Below are positions 6,802 to 15,650 of a stretch of 64,000 nt of DNA, piece by piece. Numbering within the stretch: the first letter of the stretch is position 1; each line of letters starts with the position of its first letter. Origin of the DNA: Sedimentisphaerales bacterium (GTDB lineage: Bacteria > Planctomycetota > Phycisphaerae > Sedimentisphaerales > SM23-30); NCBI GenBank assembly GCA_028281535.1, contig JANQJS010000046.1:18349-82348 (forward strand), in the 5' to 3' direction. Position numbers and translations under genes: made by a program. The notes beneath the pieces are model-generated. The model saw nothing but the letters and a program-made list of their open reading frames with translations, searched no databases and was not told the DNA's origin.

Positions 6802-8591
6802 TGGAAAATTATGTCTTCTGCAATGATCTCAACGCTGGTATTTCCATTAAAACGGTTAATTTTTGGCTCAAAAACGAGGTCGAAGCTCTCAGCATCGACC
6901 AGTTTCTTTTCCCATTTCGCTTTGCCAAACCCAACGGCTCGGATCATGCGGCCAGGACCGAGTTGCGGATTTTCATCACTTTTTGACGCGACCATCATTT
7001 GTAAGTGATCACCTTTTTTGCCCATGGTTTTGGGTGGGCTTGCCAACTTCAAATCTTTGGCAACTAACAAGACGTGAGGATTACCCTGGCCAAATGGGGC
7101 TAGTCGATCAATCATTTCCACCATCTTAATGTCGAGCTGTCTGATGGTTGCTTCAGCGTCAATGTGAATTGTTCGAACTAGTTTTTCTTCTAAGATAGAA
7201 TCTTTGACATATTCATTGAACGTAGCCCGGAAAGCATCGATTTTAGAGACATCAATTTTAATACCAGCGGCCATGTGATGGCCACCAAATTCGATCAAGT
7301 GTTCGCTGCAATGTTGTAATGCTTGATATAAATTAAATCCAGGAATCGATCTGCCGGAACCTTTCGCAACGCCATCTTCAATCGAAATCACAAAGGTTGG
7401 GCAATGGTATTTATCAACGATACGGCTGGCAACAATCCCGATGACACCGCCGTGCCAATTTTCTCCGGCTAGGACAAGGCCGTAATGTTCACCATTATCC
7501 ATCCCAAGAGATTTAAATTGTTCTACCGCTTGATTTGTAATATCTTTCTCGACCTTTTGTCTCAGTTTATTTTGGCTTTCCAGGTAAGTCGCAATTTCGC
7601 GTGCCTTGAGTGGATTGCTTTTGGTAAATAGATCAATCGCTAATCGTGCATGTCCCATTCTACCCGCTGCATTTAATCTTGGTGCCAGCTTAAATCCGAT
7701 GTCGGTGCTATCGATTTTCTCGCCATCCAAGCCGCATGCTTGAACCAATGCTGCTACACCGACATTTTCACTATGAGCTAAACCTGATAGGCCAAACCGG
7801 GTAAGAACACGATTTTCACCGATCAGGGGGACGACATCAGCAATTGTGCCAAGCGCGACCAGGCTTGTAGCGTTTACCAGAAATTGGCGAAATTCAGGGG
7901 AGACTTTTTGGTGTCCGGAAAATTCCTGAGCGATCGCCCAGGCCAATTTAAATGCAACGGCCGCACCACATAAATTCTGGTTAGGATAATCCTGGCCTTC
8001 AAGCCCGGGATGAACGATGGCAAAAGCTTCAGGTAGTTGGTCTGCCATTTGATGGTGATCGGTAATAATTAAATCGATACCACACTCTTTGGCAACTTGA
8101 GCTTCGTGAACTGCGGATATGCCACAGTCGACAGTAATCATTACGTCAACGCCTTCTGAGGCAAGTTGTTTGATGGCCTCTTCGTTGAGCCCATAGCCTT
8201 CATCGATGCGATGGGGTACATAGTATTCGACTTCTTTGCCGGCCAGTTTCAAACAGTGCCAGAGAATACTCACGCCGGTGATGCCATCGACATCATAATC
8301 GCCATAGATCATAATTCGCTCATCGCCAGCGATCGCTTTGCGAATCCTCTTGACGGCTTTTTCAACGCCAATCAGGCGAGCTGGTTCGACCAGATCACTG
8401 AGGGATGGCTGTAAAAATTTCTGCACTTCCTTGGGATCGGTGATGCCACGATTGTATAGGAGTTGGATAATAATTTCTGGAATGGATAATTTTTCAGCGA
8501 GTTGTTGACGCTCTGGCCAAAAGGGTTTGACGTCCCACTCACTCTTGGCAATGTTTTTCTTAATTCTCAATTTTGCCATGAAGGAATCCAT
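6798..8591 (-). CDS. recJ: single-stranded-DNA-specific exonuclease RecJ
   Basis: A 597-residue 5'-3' single-strand DNA exonuclease of the DHH phosphoesterase superfamily, acting in recombination and mismatch repair. Metal-binding motifs are visible in order: GDYDVDGITG (about 95), VDCGIS and ITDHHQ (about 155-180), the PRLNAAGRMGHARLA segment (about 305), and the DHHA1 motif FGGHHMAAGI (about 435). A C-terminal OB-fold-like region follows. Length is normal for the family. Met5 is an alternative start. It is followed at once by the trp promoter, which overlaps its stop codon. Confidence 0.95.
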   Translation of the reverse strand: MDSFMAKLRIKKNIAKSEWDVKPFWPERQQLAEKLSIPEIIIQLLYNRGITDPKEVQKFLQPSLSDLVEPARLIGVEKAVKRIRKAIAGDERIMIYGDYDVDGITGVSILWHCLKLAGKEVEYYVPHRIDEGYGLNEEAIKQLASEGVDVMITVDCGISAVHEAQVAKECGIDLIITDHHQMADQLPEAFAIVHPGLEGQDYPNQNLCGAAVAFKLAWAIAQEFSGHQKVSPEFRQFLVNATSLVALGTIADVVPLIGENRVLTRFGLSGLAHSENVGVAALVQACGLDGEKIDSTDIGFKLAPRLNAAGRMGHARLAIDLFTKSNPLKAREIATYLESQNKLRQKVEKDITNQAVEQFKSLGMDNGEHYGLVLAGENWHGGVIGIVASRIVDKYHCPTFVISIEDGVAKGSGRSIPGFNLYQALQHCSEHLIEFGGHHMAAGIKIDVSKIDAFRATFNEYVKDSILEEKLVRTIHIDAEATIRQLDIKMVEMIDRLAPFGQGNPHVLLVAKDLKLASPPKTMGKKGDHLQMMVASKSDENPQLGPGRMIRAVGFGKAKWEKKLVDAESFDLVFEPKINRFNGNTSVEIIAEDIIFH

Positions 8592-8609
8592 TCCAAAGAT
8601 TTTATTTAG

Positions 8610-8684
8610 TTTTGACAGGATTTATAAGATGGACAAGATGGTATTAATATTTAAATCCAGTCGATCTTGTTGATCCTGCCAAAC
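8610..8684. repeat. REP-like imperfect inverted repeat
   Basis: Between purQ and recJ a TTTGACAGGATTTATAAGAT arm is mirrored about 45 bp later by GATCTTGTTGATCCTGCCAAA. The two arms pair with a few mismatches. This ACAGGATTTATAAGATG type of dispersed palindrome is known from many bacterial intergenic regions. It could form a long hairpin that ends or protects the purQ transcript. Copies elsewhere in the genome cannot be seen from this window. Confidence 0.6.
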
Positions 8685-8688
8685 GCAT

Positions 8689-9477
8689 TTAATTAAAATA
8701 ATTAACGGCATTTTCAAATAAACTTAAGCCGTCAGCTTTTTCGATTTTGTTTCGTGTCCATTGCGGATGATGCGTTGGATGAATATTTCGTTCTGGGTGG
8801 GGCATCAAACCTAAGATGCGTCCAGTCTCATCGCATAGACCTGCAATATGATCCGTCGACCCGTTTGGATTGACTGGATAATCACCTGGGTTGCCGTCAG
8901 CATCTACATAGCGAAACGCGATCTGTTGATTACCGACAATCATTTGCTGCAAGCCTTCATTGGCAAAGCAAACTTTCCCTTCGCCATGAGCAATGGGTAG
9001 ATAGATACGTTGTCCAGGGTTGATGAAAACACATTTGTTAGTGCCTGGTTCAAGATAGACCCAGCGATCTTCAAATTTTCCAGAATCATTATACGTTATT
9101 GTTGCTTGTTGCAGCTGACCATTCAGACCCGTCGCGGCATTGTCGACGCCAGGTAGCAATCCAGCTTTCATCAATATCTGAAAACCATTACAAATACCCA
9201 GCACTAATTTATCTTGATCCACAAAGGTTTGGATTTGTTCTTTGAGATGATGGATCAGTTGCCCGGCCAGAATTTTACCCGCGGCAATATCATCACCATA
9301 ACTAAACCCACCCGGCAGAGCCAGAATCTGGAAATTTTTCATCAAATTGGGCTCTTTGATCAAACGATTCACATGAATCGCTTCAGTCTTAGCACCCGCT
9401 TGCTCAAAGGCATAAGCGGTCTCTTCATCACAATTCGTTCCAGCAGTTCTTAAGATCAATACATTTGGTTGTGTCAT
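8689..9477 (-). CDS. purQ: phosphoribosylformylglycinamidine synthase glutaminase subunit PurQ
   Basis: A 262-residue class I glutamine amidotransferase that supplies ammonia to PurL in step four of purine synthesis. Evidence: the start MTQPNVLILRTAGTNCDEE, the oxyanion region LPGGFSYGDD, the nucleophile Cys in GICNGFQILMKAG, and the catalytic His-Glu in LMPHPERNIHP. The frame is open upstream to 9594, but I choose 9477. That is where similarity to the PurQ N-terminus begins, and a promoter -10 box overlaps the start of the open extension. Its partner purSL lies 6 kb away on the same strand, so the two are transcribed separately. Confidence 0.93.
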   Translation of the reverse strand: MTQPNVLILRTAGTNCDEETAYAFEQAGAKTEAIHVNRLIKEPNLMKNFQILALPGGFSYGDDIAAGKILAGQLIHHLKEQIQTFVDQDKLVLGICNGFQILMKAGLLPGVDNAATGLNGQLQQATITYNDSGKFEDRWVYLEPGTNKCVFINPGQRIYLPIAHGEGKVCFANEGLQQMIVGNQQIAFRYVDADGNPGDYPVNPNGSTDHIAGLCDETGRILGLMPHPERNIHPTHHPQWTRNKIEKADGLSLFENAVNYFN

Positions 9478-9583
9478 TTTAAATTCTTCTAATTGCCTTT
9501 TTAAGCCCAGGTCCGAAGGATTGATAGGGCGATACAGAGTTTCAGCAGGGTTGCTGTTGACATAAATACTCTCTAAACACCCA

Positions 9584-9611
9584 TTTATATGCAACTTGGT
9601 TGTAAAAACAA
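9584..9611 (-). promoter_or_regulatory. candidate promoter of purQ
   Basis: Minus-strand TTGTTT (9606-9611), a 16-bp spacer and TATAAA (9584-9589). It would give a leader of about 100 bases before the purQ ATG at 9477. The leader contains a small CAGCA/TGCTG hairpin and a 20-codon ORF (9501-9563) with no clear ribosome binding site. Confidence 0.5.
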
Positions 9612-9774
9612 GGCCATTTTCCTTATTTTTTTCAAAATACTAATATTTATGAAAATCCACTTTAAACTGGATAAAAATTGCGATCCATTTATAATGATAT
9701 TAAGTTTGAGATGGTTACTTTTTGGGGCAGCCCCATTCCTTAGTACAATAGAAAATGAAAGGTCGGAATGATTC

Positions 9775-12700
9775 ATGAATTCCAGGTTTAGCGAATTATC
9801 AAAAGTTAATTTATGTATTTTTCAGTACTTAACAATTCTTTTTCTTTTATCTTTATCTCCCAACTCTTTGCTGGCTCAATATGGCGGCGGTAGTGGGACC
9901 GAGCAAGATCCTTATGTCATCAATACTGCTGCGCATCTCAATAATATTGGTGTGAATCCACTTGATTGGGATAAGCATTTTATCTTGATGAGCGATATCG
10001 ACTTATCTGGCTATGATGGTCAAGATGGGAATCCAATTTTCAATCGAATTGGTGAAAGTTCCATTCATCCATTTAAAGGAACCTTTGATGGTAATGGTTT
10101 TATTATTAGTCATTTTCAATATACGGGTGAGCTCAGAAACTTTTTAGGTTTATTTGGTTCGATTGATTATCCCGCATTGTTACGTGATATTCATCTTAGA
10201 AATGTATTGGTTGATTCTACCAGTACTGCAAGTCAGTATGTAGGTGGTTTGGTGGGATATAATTATCGAGGAGTTGTAAAGAATTGCACTGTTTCTGGAA
10301 GTGTGAATGGATCTACTAGTGTAGGAGGTATTATTGGCGACCAAAGATCTGCTAAGCTAATTCGTTGTTCTTTTGATGGCGTAGTGACGGGGTCTTCCAA
10401 CGTGGGTGGCTTGATTGGTGTCGAATCAAATTCCAGAATTGAATGTTGTCGATCTACTGGCACCGTTTCCGCTTCTAATTATTTTGGAGGAGCAATCGGG
10501 CAATCATGGCATGGGCATATTTTAAATTCTTCCAGTTCAAGTCTTACTGAAAGAATAAATGTTTCATTCGGAGCCTATTATCCAGCTGGTGGTTTTGTTG
10601 GAGCTAAACATGGAGGAAGCATAGCGAATTGTTATGCAGCCGGGAATGTCAATAGTATTAATAGAGTCGGTGGTTTTATTGGAAGAGCCTCGACAGCCGT
10701 TACGATAGATAATTGTTATTCAACAGGATTCGTGACATCAGATACCCCATCTTCAACGGGAGGTTTTGTTGGTTCCATAGATGAAGGAGAGATCGTTGCT
10801 TGTTTTTATAACAGTGAGACATCAGGGCAGATCGTTGGAGTTGGTGAAAATATTAATGGGAGCGTCAATATTTTAGCAGAAACAACAGCAAACATGAAAA
10901 TTGCTGCTACCTATATTAATCAAGGGTGGGATTTTAGTACTGTCTGGACGAATAATGATGGCGTAACTTACCCTTCTCATCTAAGTCTACCTGATTTAGT
11001 GATTCAAAATGAGATTGAAGATTTTCTCATTCAAGCAGGTGAACCAACAGAGTTTACTTTTGATATTTACAACGCTGGAAAAGTAAACGTGGATCATGTA
11101 GACGGGATTTTAGTTAGCCTCTACCAATCTAATACAAATATTGCGGATTGGGATACCTTGGAGCCTAATTATATTATAGATCAAAAAGAGTTTACTTCTT
11201 TAGATTTTGATCGAATACTGCCTGAAACCTTTTTGGTAACTACTTCTGAATTTTCAGGTGAAACATATTATCGAATTAAAGTCGACGGTGACGACGTGAT
11301 AGAGGAAAGCCATGAAGATAATAATTGGTCGGATGTTATTACGATTACGACATTTATTCACGATCAATATGAACCTGATGATTCTTACTTAGATGCTGCA
11401 GAAATTGATATCGATGGCACGGTTCAATTGCATAGCTTTGATCCTGTGGGGGATGAAGATTGGGTAAAATTTACACTTAATGAAAAGTCTTCCATTGTTA
11501 TCGAATTGATTGATGATGATAGCCAATTTAATCTTTATATGAGATTATATGCTTCAGATGCTGAGACTGTTCTTAAGAATGGTGTTTTCGCCAGCGGCTA
11601 TAATCAAGCACATATAAAAGCTGTGTTAGAAGCAGGGACGTATTATGTCAAAACGAATGAAAATGGTCATGATCAGACCGTTGATGAATATGGTATATAC
11701 GTTAAGGCAACGCCTTACATGCCTGATTTGCAAATAAAACATTCTACCAGAGGTTATAATGGTGCTACGCCAGGCCAAACCGTTAATCTGCAATTACGGG
11801 TAACAAATTTTGCTATTGCCAGTGCAACGGAATTTAGTACGCAAGTATTTTTAGCTGATAGCCCTGATGCTGACTGGGATTCATTAGAGCCTAATGCCAT
11901 GATCGGGCAGTATGATAATAGTGCTTTACCAGGAACAGGGGAATTATATCAAAACAACTTTGAATCATTTGTTATTCCAATAACGGCACCGCTGGAGGAT
12001 GGAATTTATTATTATCGTGCTAAAACGGATGTGTTTGATGAAGTCGAAGAGCTGGATGAGAATAACAATTGGACAAATGTTGGGGTTCTGCGTATTGGAG
12101 TTTCTTACTCCTTTGGTGGTGGAAGTGGCACGCCTGAAGATCCCTATCAAATATGGACACCATTGCAGTTAAATATGATTGAGCCCACATTTTCCTTATC
12201 GAGACATTTTATTCAAATGGCGGATTTGGATTTATCTGAATATGATGGCTCAAAATTTAACAAAATTCCAAAATATTCTACCCATAGTTCATTTACTGGT
12301 TCGTATAACGGTAATGGATATGTAATTGATAATTTTAACTGGGGAGAATCTGGAGAAAACATCGGAATATTTAGTAGTCTATACAATGCTGAAATAAAAA
12401 ATGTCACTTTGACCAATGTTGATGTTCATGGTTTCAGATATGTTGGCTCATTAGTCGGGAAGGCGACAAATAGTGTGATTCAAAATTGCTCCGTTGATGG
12501 TGTTGTTCGAAGCGGTGATGCATTTAATGATTTTTATATTAATGCATATACAGTCGGTGGATTAGTTGGGCGATCTAGCAATTCGCAAATAAATTATTGT
12601 CACGCAAATGTCCTGGTTGAAGGTCAAGAAGAAGTAGGTGGTTTGGTGGGGGTCTGTTCAAATACACAAATAAATTTATGTAAAGTTGAAGGCCAGCTGT

Positions 12701-15633
12701 TTGGAATTTCTAAACTTGGAGGGCTGGTTGGGGTTAATTCAAATAATAGCCAGATAGTAGATTGTATCGCAAATGTAGACGTGACAGAAACAAGTTCCAT
12801 TAATGAAATATCTGGCGGATTTGCAGGAGGAAATATTAGTGGCAGCCAGATTTCTAATTGTTTTTCTACTGGCAATGTCTATGCTCAGAGCGCACAAACC
12901 GGCGGTTTTTGTGGATATAACGATAGTCTAATTTCAAATTCTTATACGATGAGTATGGTGGATGGCGTTGATCATGTAGGTGGATTTGTGGGTAACAATG
13001 ATGTTAATGGTTCGATCACTTATTGTTATAATGCCAATTTAATCACTGCTACTGGCACTGACGTTGGAGGATTTGTGGGTCGCAACAGTGGAAATATCAC
13101 CCAATGTTTCTGGGATATGGATCTAACAGTTCAAACGGATACTGCGGGTAATATTATCTCTGGTACTATCACTGGTTCTGGCTTGAATACAGGGTTTCTG
13201 CAAACGCAAAGCACTTTTTCTGATGTTGGTTGGGATTTTACAAACATTTGGACGATTGCTGAAGGGCTTGATTATCCACGCCATATTGAAGAGTCTGATT
13301 TGGTAGTTCTTGATTTGCTTGATAGGGAGGTTCTTCCTAGTGAACAATTTACTTTGCATATTCCAATTGCGAATAATGGCAATGGACTTGCTGAAAGTAA
13401 TCCTGGTTTTATAACAAAAGTATATCGCTCAACTGATTCATTGGTAGATTGGGATTCCTTGAATGATTCAGAGGTAGTTGCAGAATTTAGTTTGTCTGAA
13501 CTCGCTTGTGGAGCGTTGCATGTTCAGCAGGTTGATATCATTGGAGCTGCAATACCTGGTAGTGTAACCTATTACAGAATAAAAACGGATGCAAGTGATG
13601 ATGTTTTTGAGGAAAATGAAACGAATAATTGGGGTAATATCATTACCGTTGAGACGGGTGGCCCTGATTTGGTGGCTTATATAGATCATCAGGATTTCCT
13701 AAAAGTTGGAGATGAATATACTCTCAATGTCACTCTCACAAATAATGGTATCATTGAATCACCTGGATTTACGGCAAAGTTATTTGTTTCTCAGGTTTTA
13801 GATGTAGATTGGGATGCATTAGATGGGTCGGCTTTGGTTTCATCGATTTCTGTAGGTCCATTAGCTCCAGGTGAATCATATACACAGGCGATAAATTTAA
13901 CAGCCCCTTTAACCCCTGGCAACCTGTTTTATCGTGCTCTAGCTGACTCGAATGAAGACGTCTTTGAAAAAGATGAAACCAATAATTGGAGTTTTGTAAG
14001 ACGGGTTAGTTTTGGTGCTTCAGATTTAGTTATTTCGCATTCAGGTGATTCGTTTTATGCAACAACAGAGTCCACGATTACTCTCGATTTCCGACTAATA
14101 AATAATAAAAGAATTGATGCCTCAGAAACATTTATTGTTGATTTATATCTTGCTGATCAAGTAGTCACAGATTGGAATAGTTTAGATCCTAATACAATCA
14201 TTGATAGCTTTGAAGTAACAGGGCTAGAGGGTTACGGAACATTATTTGAAACCTATACGATTAATCTACCAGCAGAGCCTGGTGTTTATTATTTTCGTGC
14301 CGAAATTGATTCCATCAATAATGTTATAGAAGAAGATGAAACGAATAATTGGTCTGAAGTTATTTCTATAGCTGTTAATTATAATTATGGTGGTGGCAGT
14401 GGTGATCCGAATGATCCATATCAAATATGGAATTCTGACCAGATGTATAATTTATCTCAAATTAGAACTGACTGGGATAAGTCATTTATTCTAATGGAGC
14501 ATATCGATCTTGCATTATTTGATGGTCTTGAGGATCGACCTGCGATGCAGCCCATCGGTGGTGGCGATACAGAGCAATCTTTTACTGGCATGTTTGAAGG
14601 AAATCACAAAACAATATCCAATTTGACTATGATTTATGAGGATTATGGAGACCGAGTTGCTTTATTTGGTTTTATAAATAATAATGCAGAGATAAAAAAC
14701 TTAGGACTGAAGGATGTTTATATTTATGTCCCTGATGGGTATGTAGTTGGCGGGCTTGTTGCCTGGTGTGGACAAGGTGGACAATCTGCGATGATTTCAA
14801 ATTGTTATGTGACAGGAACGATACTAGGTGATGACTTTGTTGGTGGGCTTGTCGCTCGCGTTAATAGATTCTCAACGGTTTATCGCTGTTATGCTGATGT
14901 TAATATTATTATACCTGAAGATACCTACAAAGAAAATATTGGGTGTTTTACTGGATGGTGTAATGGTGTAATTAGCGAAAGTTTTTCTAGAGGGTCTATT
15001 ACAGGTTCACCTGCTTATGTCGTAGGTGTTGGAGGGTTTGTAGGTGGTATGACTGGGCCTTGGGGGCAAATCGATAATTGCTACTCTAAAGCCATCATTG
15101 ATCTTAATTATTCAACAGGCTACTTCCAGGGGATTGGTGGATTTGTTGGTAAGGGAGGCTATGATGATGAAAGAAGTCAATTGATCAACTGCTATTCGAC
15201 TGGAGCCGTAAGTGTTCAAGGGGAAGATCTATTGTCTGTAGGAGGATTCTCAGGAAGTGAACTCGATGCAACAAATTGTTTTTGGGATCTTGAATCATCT
15301 GAACTAACCGAAAGTGCTAATGGAGAAGCTAAGACGACCGGGCAAATGCAAATGAAAGACACCTTTGTGGATGCTGGTTGGTTATTTAAACAAGGACGAG
15401 TGCCTTCAGAGGGGCAAGCATGGGAAATTTGTGATACCGAGAGTTATCCAAAACTTGTATGGCAAAAAGCAATTAATGGTGATTTTGGTTGTCCAGACGG
15501 CATTGATTTGTTGGACTTAATCTTTTTCGCTGATGGCTGGTTGTCAACCAGACCAAAGTATGATCTTAACAATGATGGAATTGCTAATATCGTTGATTTT
15601 AGTATTTTATCATCGAATTGGATGAATAACTAA
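9775..15633 (+). CDS. giant secreted GLUG/CARDB surface protein with dockerin-like C-terminus
   Basis: A 1952-residue exported protein; residues 1-34 form a signal peptide ending LLAQ. It has three large modules that each open with YGGGSGTxxDPYxI (about residues 36, 780 and 1537). They continue into GLUG-type repeats such as VGGLVGYN and GGFVG, spaced between NCYSTG-like strands, probably forming beta-helices. Between modules lie CARDB-like domains ending in ETNNWS (about 405-530, 650-770, 1170, 1295 and 1415) and one PPC-like domain (YEPDDS, about 535-640). The end has a dockerin-like EF-hand pair (DLLDLIFFADGWL; DLNNDGIANIVDFSILSSNW). The architecture fits an adhesin or carbohydrate-binding surface protein; no catalytic motif is visible. 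The start ATG follows an AAAGGTCGG stretch. Confidence 0.9.
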   Translation: MNSRFSELSKVNLCIFQYLTILFLLSLSPNSLLAQYGGGSGTEQDPYVINTAAHLNNIGVNPLDWDKHFILMSDIDLSGYDGQDGNPIFNRIGESSIHPFKGTFDGNGFIISHFQYTGELRNFLGLFGSIDYPALLRDIHLRNVLVDSTSTASQYVGGLVGYNYRGVVKNCTVSGSVNGSTSVGGIIGDQRSAKLIRCSFDGVVTGSSNVGGLIGVESNSRIECCRSTGTVSASNYFGGAIGQSWHGHILNSSSSSLTERINVSFGAYYPAGGFVGAKHGGSIANCYAAGNVNSINRVGGFIGRASTAVTIDNCYSTGFVTSDTPSSTGGFVGSIDEGEIVACFYNSETSGQIVGVGENINGSVNILAETTANMKIAATYINQGWDFSTVWTNNDGVTYPSHLSLPDLVIQNEIEDFLIQAGEPTEFTFDIYNAGKVNVDHVDGILVSLYQSNTNIADWDTLEPNYIIDQKEFTSLDFDRILPETFLVTTSEFSGETYYRIKVDGDDVIEESHEDNNWSDVITITTFIHDQYEPDDSYLDAAEIDIDGTVQLHSFDPVGDEDWVKFTLNEKSSIVIELIDDDSQFNLYMRLYASDAETVLKNGVFASGYNQAHIKAVLEAGTYYVKTNENGHDQTVDEYGIYVKATPYMPDLQIKHSTRGYNGATPGQTVNLQLRVTNFAIASATEFSTQVFLADSPDADWDSLEPNAMIGQYDNSALPGTGELYQNNFESFVIPITAPLEDGIYYYRAKTDVFDEVEELDENNNWTNVGVLRIGVSYSFGGGSGTPEDPYQIWTPLQLNMIEPTFSLSRHFIQMADLDLSEYDGSKFNKIPKYSTHSSFTGSYNGNGYVIDNFNWGESGENIGIFSSLYNAEIKNVTLTNVDVHGFRYVGSLVGKATNSVIQNCSVDGVVRSGDAFNDFYINAYTVGGLVGRSSNSQINYCHANVLVEGQEEVGGLVGVCSNTQINLCKVEGQLFGISKLGGLVGVNSNNSQIVDCIANVDVTETSSINEISGGFAGGNISGSQISNCFSTGNVYAQSAQTGGFCGYNDSLISNSYTMSMVDGVDHVGGFVGNNDVNGSITYCYNANLITATGTDVGGFVGRNSGNITQCFWDMDLTVQTDTAGNIISGTITGSGLNTGFLQTQSTFSDVGWDFTNIWTIAEGLDYPRHIEESDLVVLDLLDREVLPSEQFTLHIPIANNGNGLAESNPGFITKVYRSTDSLVDWDSLNDSEVVAEFSLSELACGALHVQQVDIIGAAIPGSVTYYRIKTDASDDVFEENETNNWGNIITVETGGPDLVAYIDHQDFLKVGDEYTLNVTLTNNGIIESPGFTAKLFVSQVLDVDWDALDGSALVSSISVGPLAPGESYTQAINLTAPLTPGNLFYRALADSNEDVFEKDETNNWSFVRRVSFGASDLVISHSGDSFYATTESTITLDFRLINNKRIDASETFIVDLYLADQVVTDWNSLDPNTIIDSFEVTGLEGYGTLFETYTINLPAEPGVYYFRAEIDSINNVIEEDETNNWSEVISIAVNYNYGGGSGDPNDPYQIWNSDQMYNLSQIRTDWDKSFILMEHIDLALFDGLEDRPAMQPIGGGDTEQSFTGMFEGNHKTISNLTMIYEDYGDRVALFGFINNNAEIKNLGLKDVYIYVPDGYVVGGLVAWCGQGGQSAMISNCYVTGTILGDDFVGGLVARVNRFSTVYRCYADVNIIIPEDTYKENIGCFTGWCNGVISESFSRGSITGSPAYVVGVGGFVGGMTGPWGQIDNCYSKAIIDLNYSTGYFQGIGGFVGKGGYDDERSQLINCYSTGAVSVQGEDLLSVGGFSGSELDATNCFWDLESSELTESANGEAKTTGQMQMKDTFVDAGWLFKQGRVPSEGQAWEICDTESYPKLVWQKAINGDFGCPDGIDLLDLIFFADGWLSTRPKYDLNNDGIANIVDFSILSSNWMNN

Positions 15634-15650
15634 GACAAGCGGCTAATACA

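Noticed and set aside
9478..9594. 39-residue N-terminal extension of PurQ
   Set aside because: The region overlaps a promoter -10 box and leader, shows no PurQ similarity, and the family start MTQPNVLIL is at 9477.
9589..9771. 60-residue hydrophobic ORF before the GLUG protein
   Set aside because: It overlaps the purQ promoter region and has no SD; hydrophobicity is expected from AT-rich intergenic DNA.
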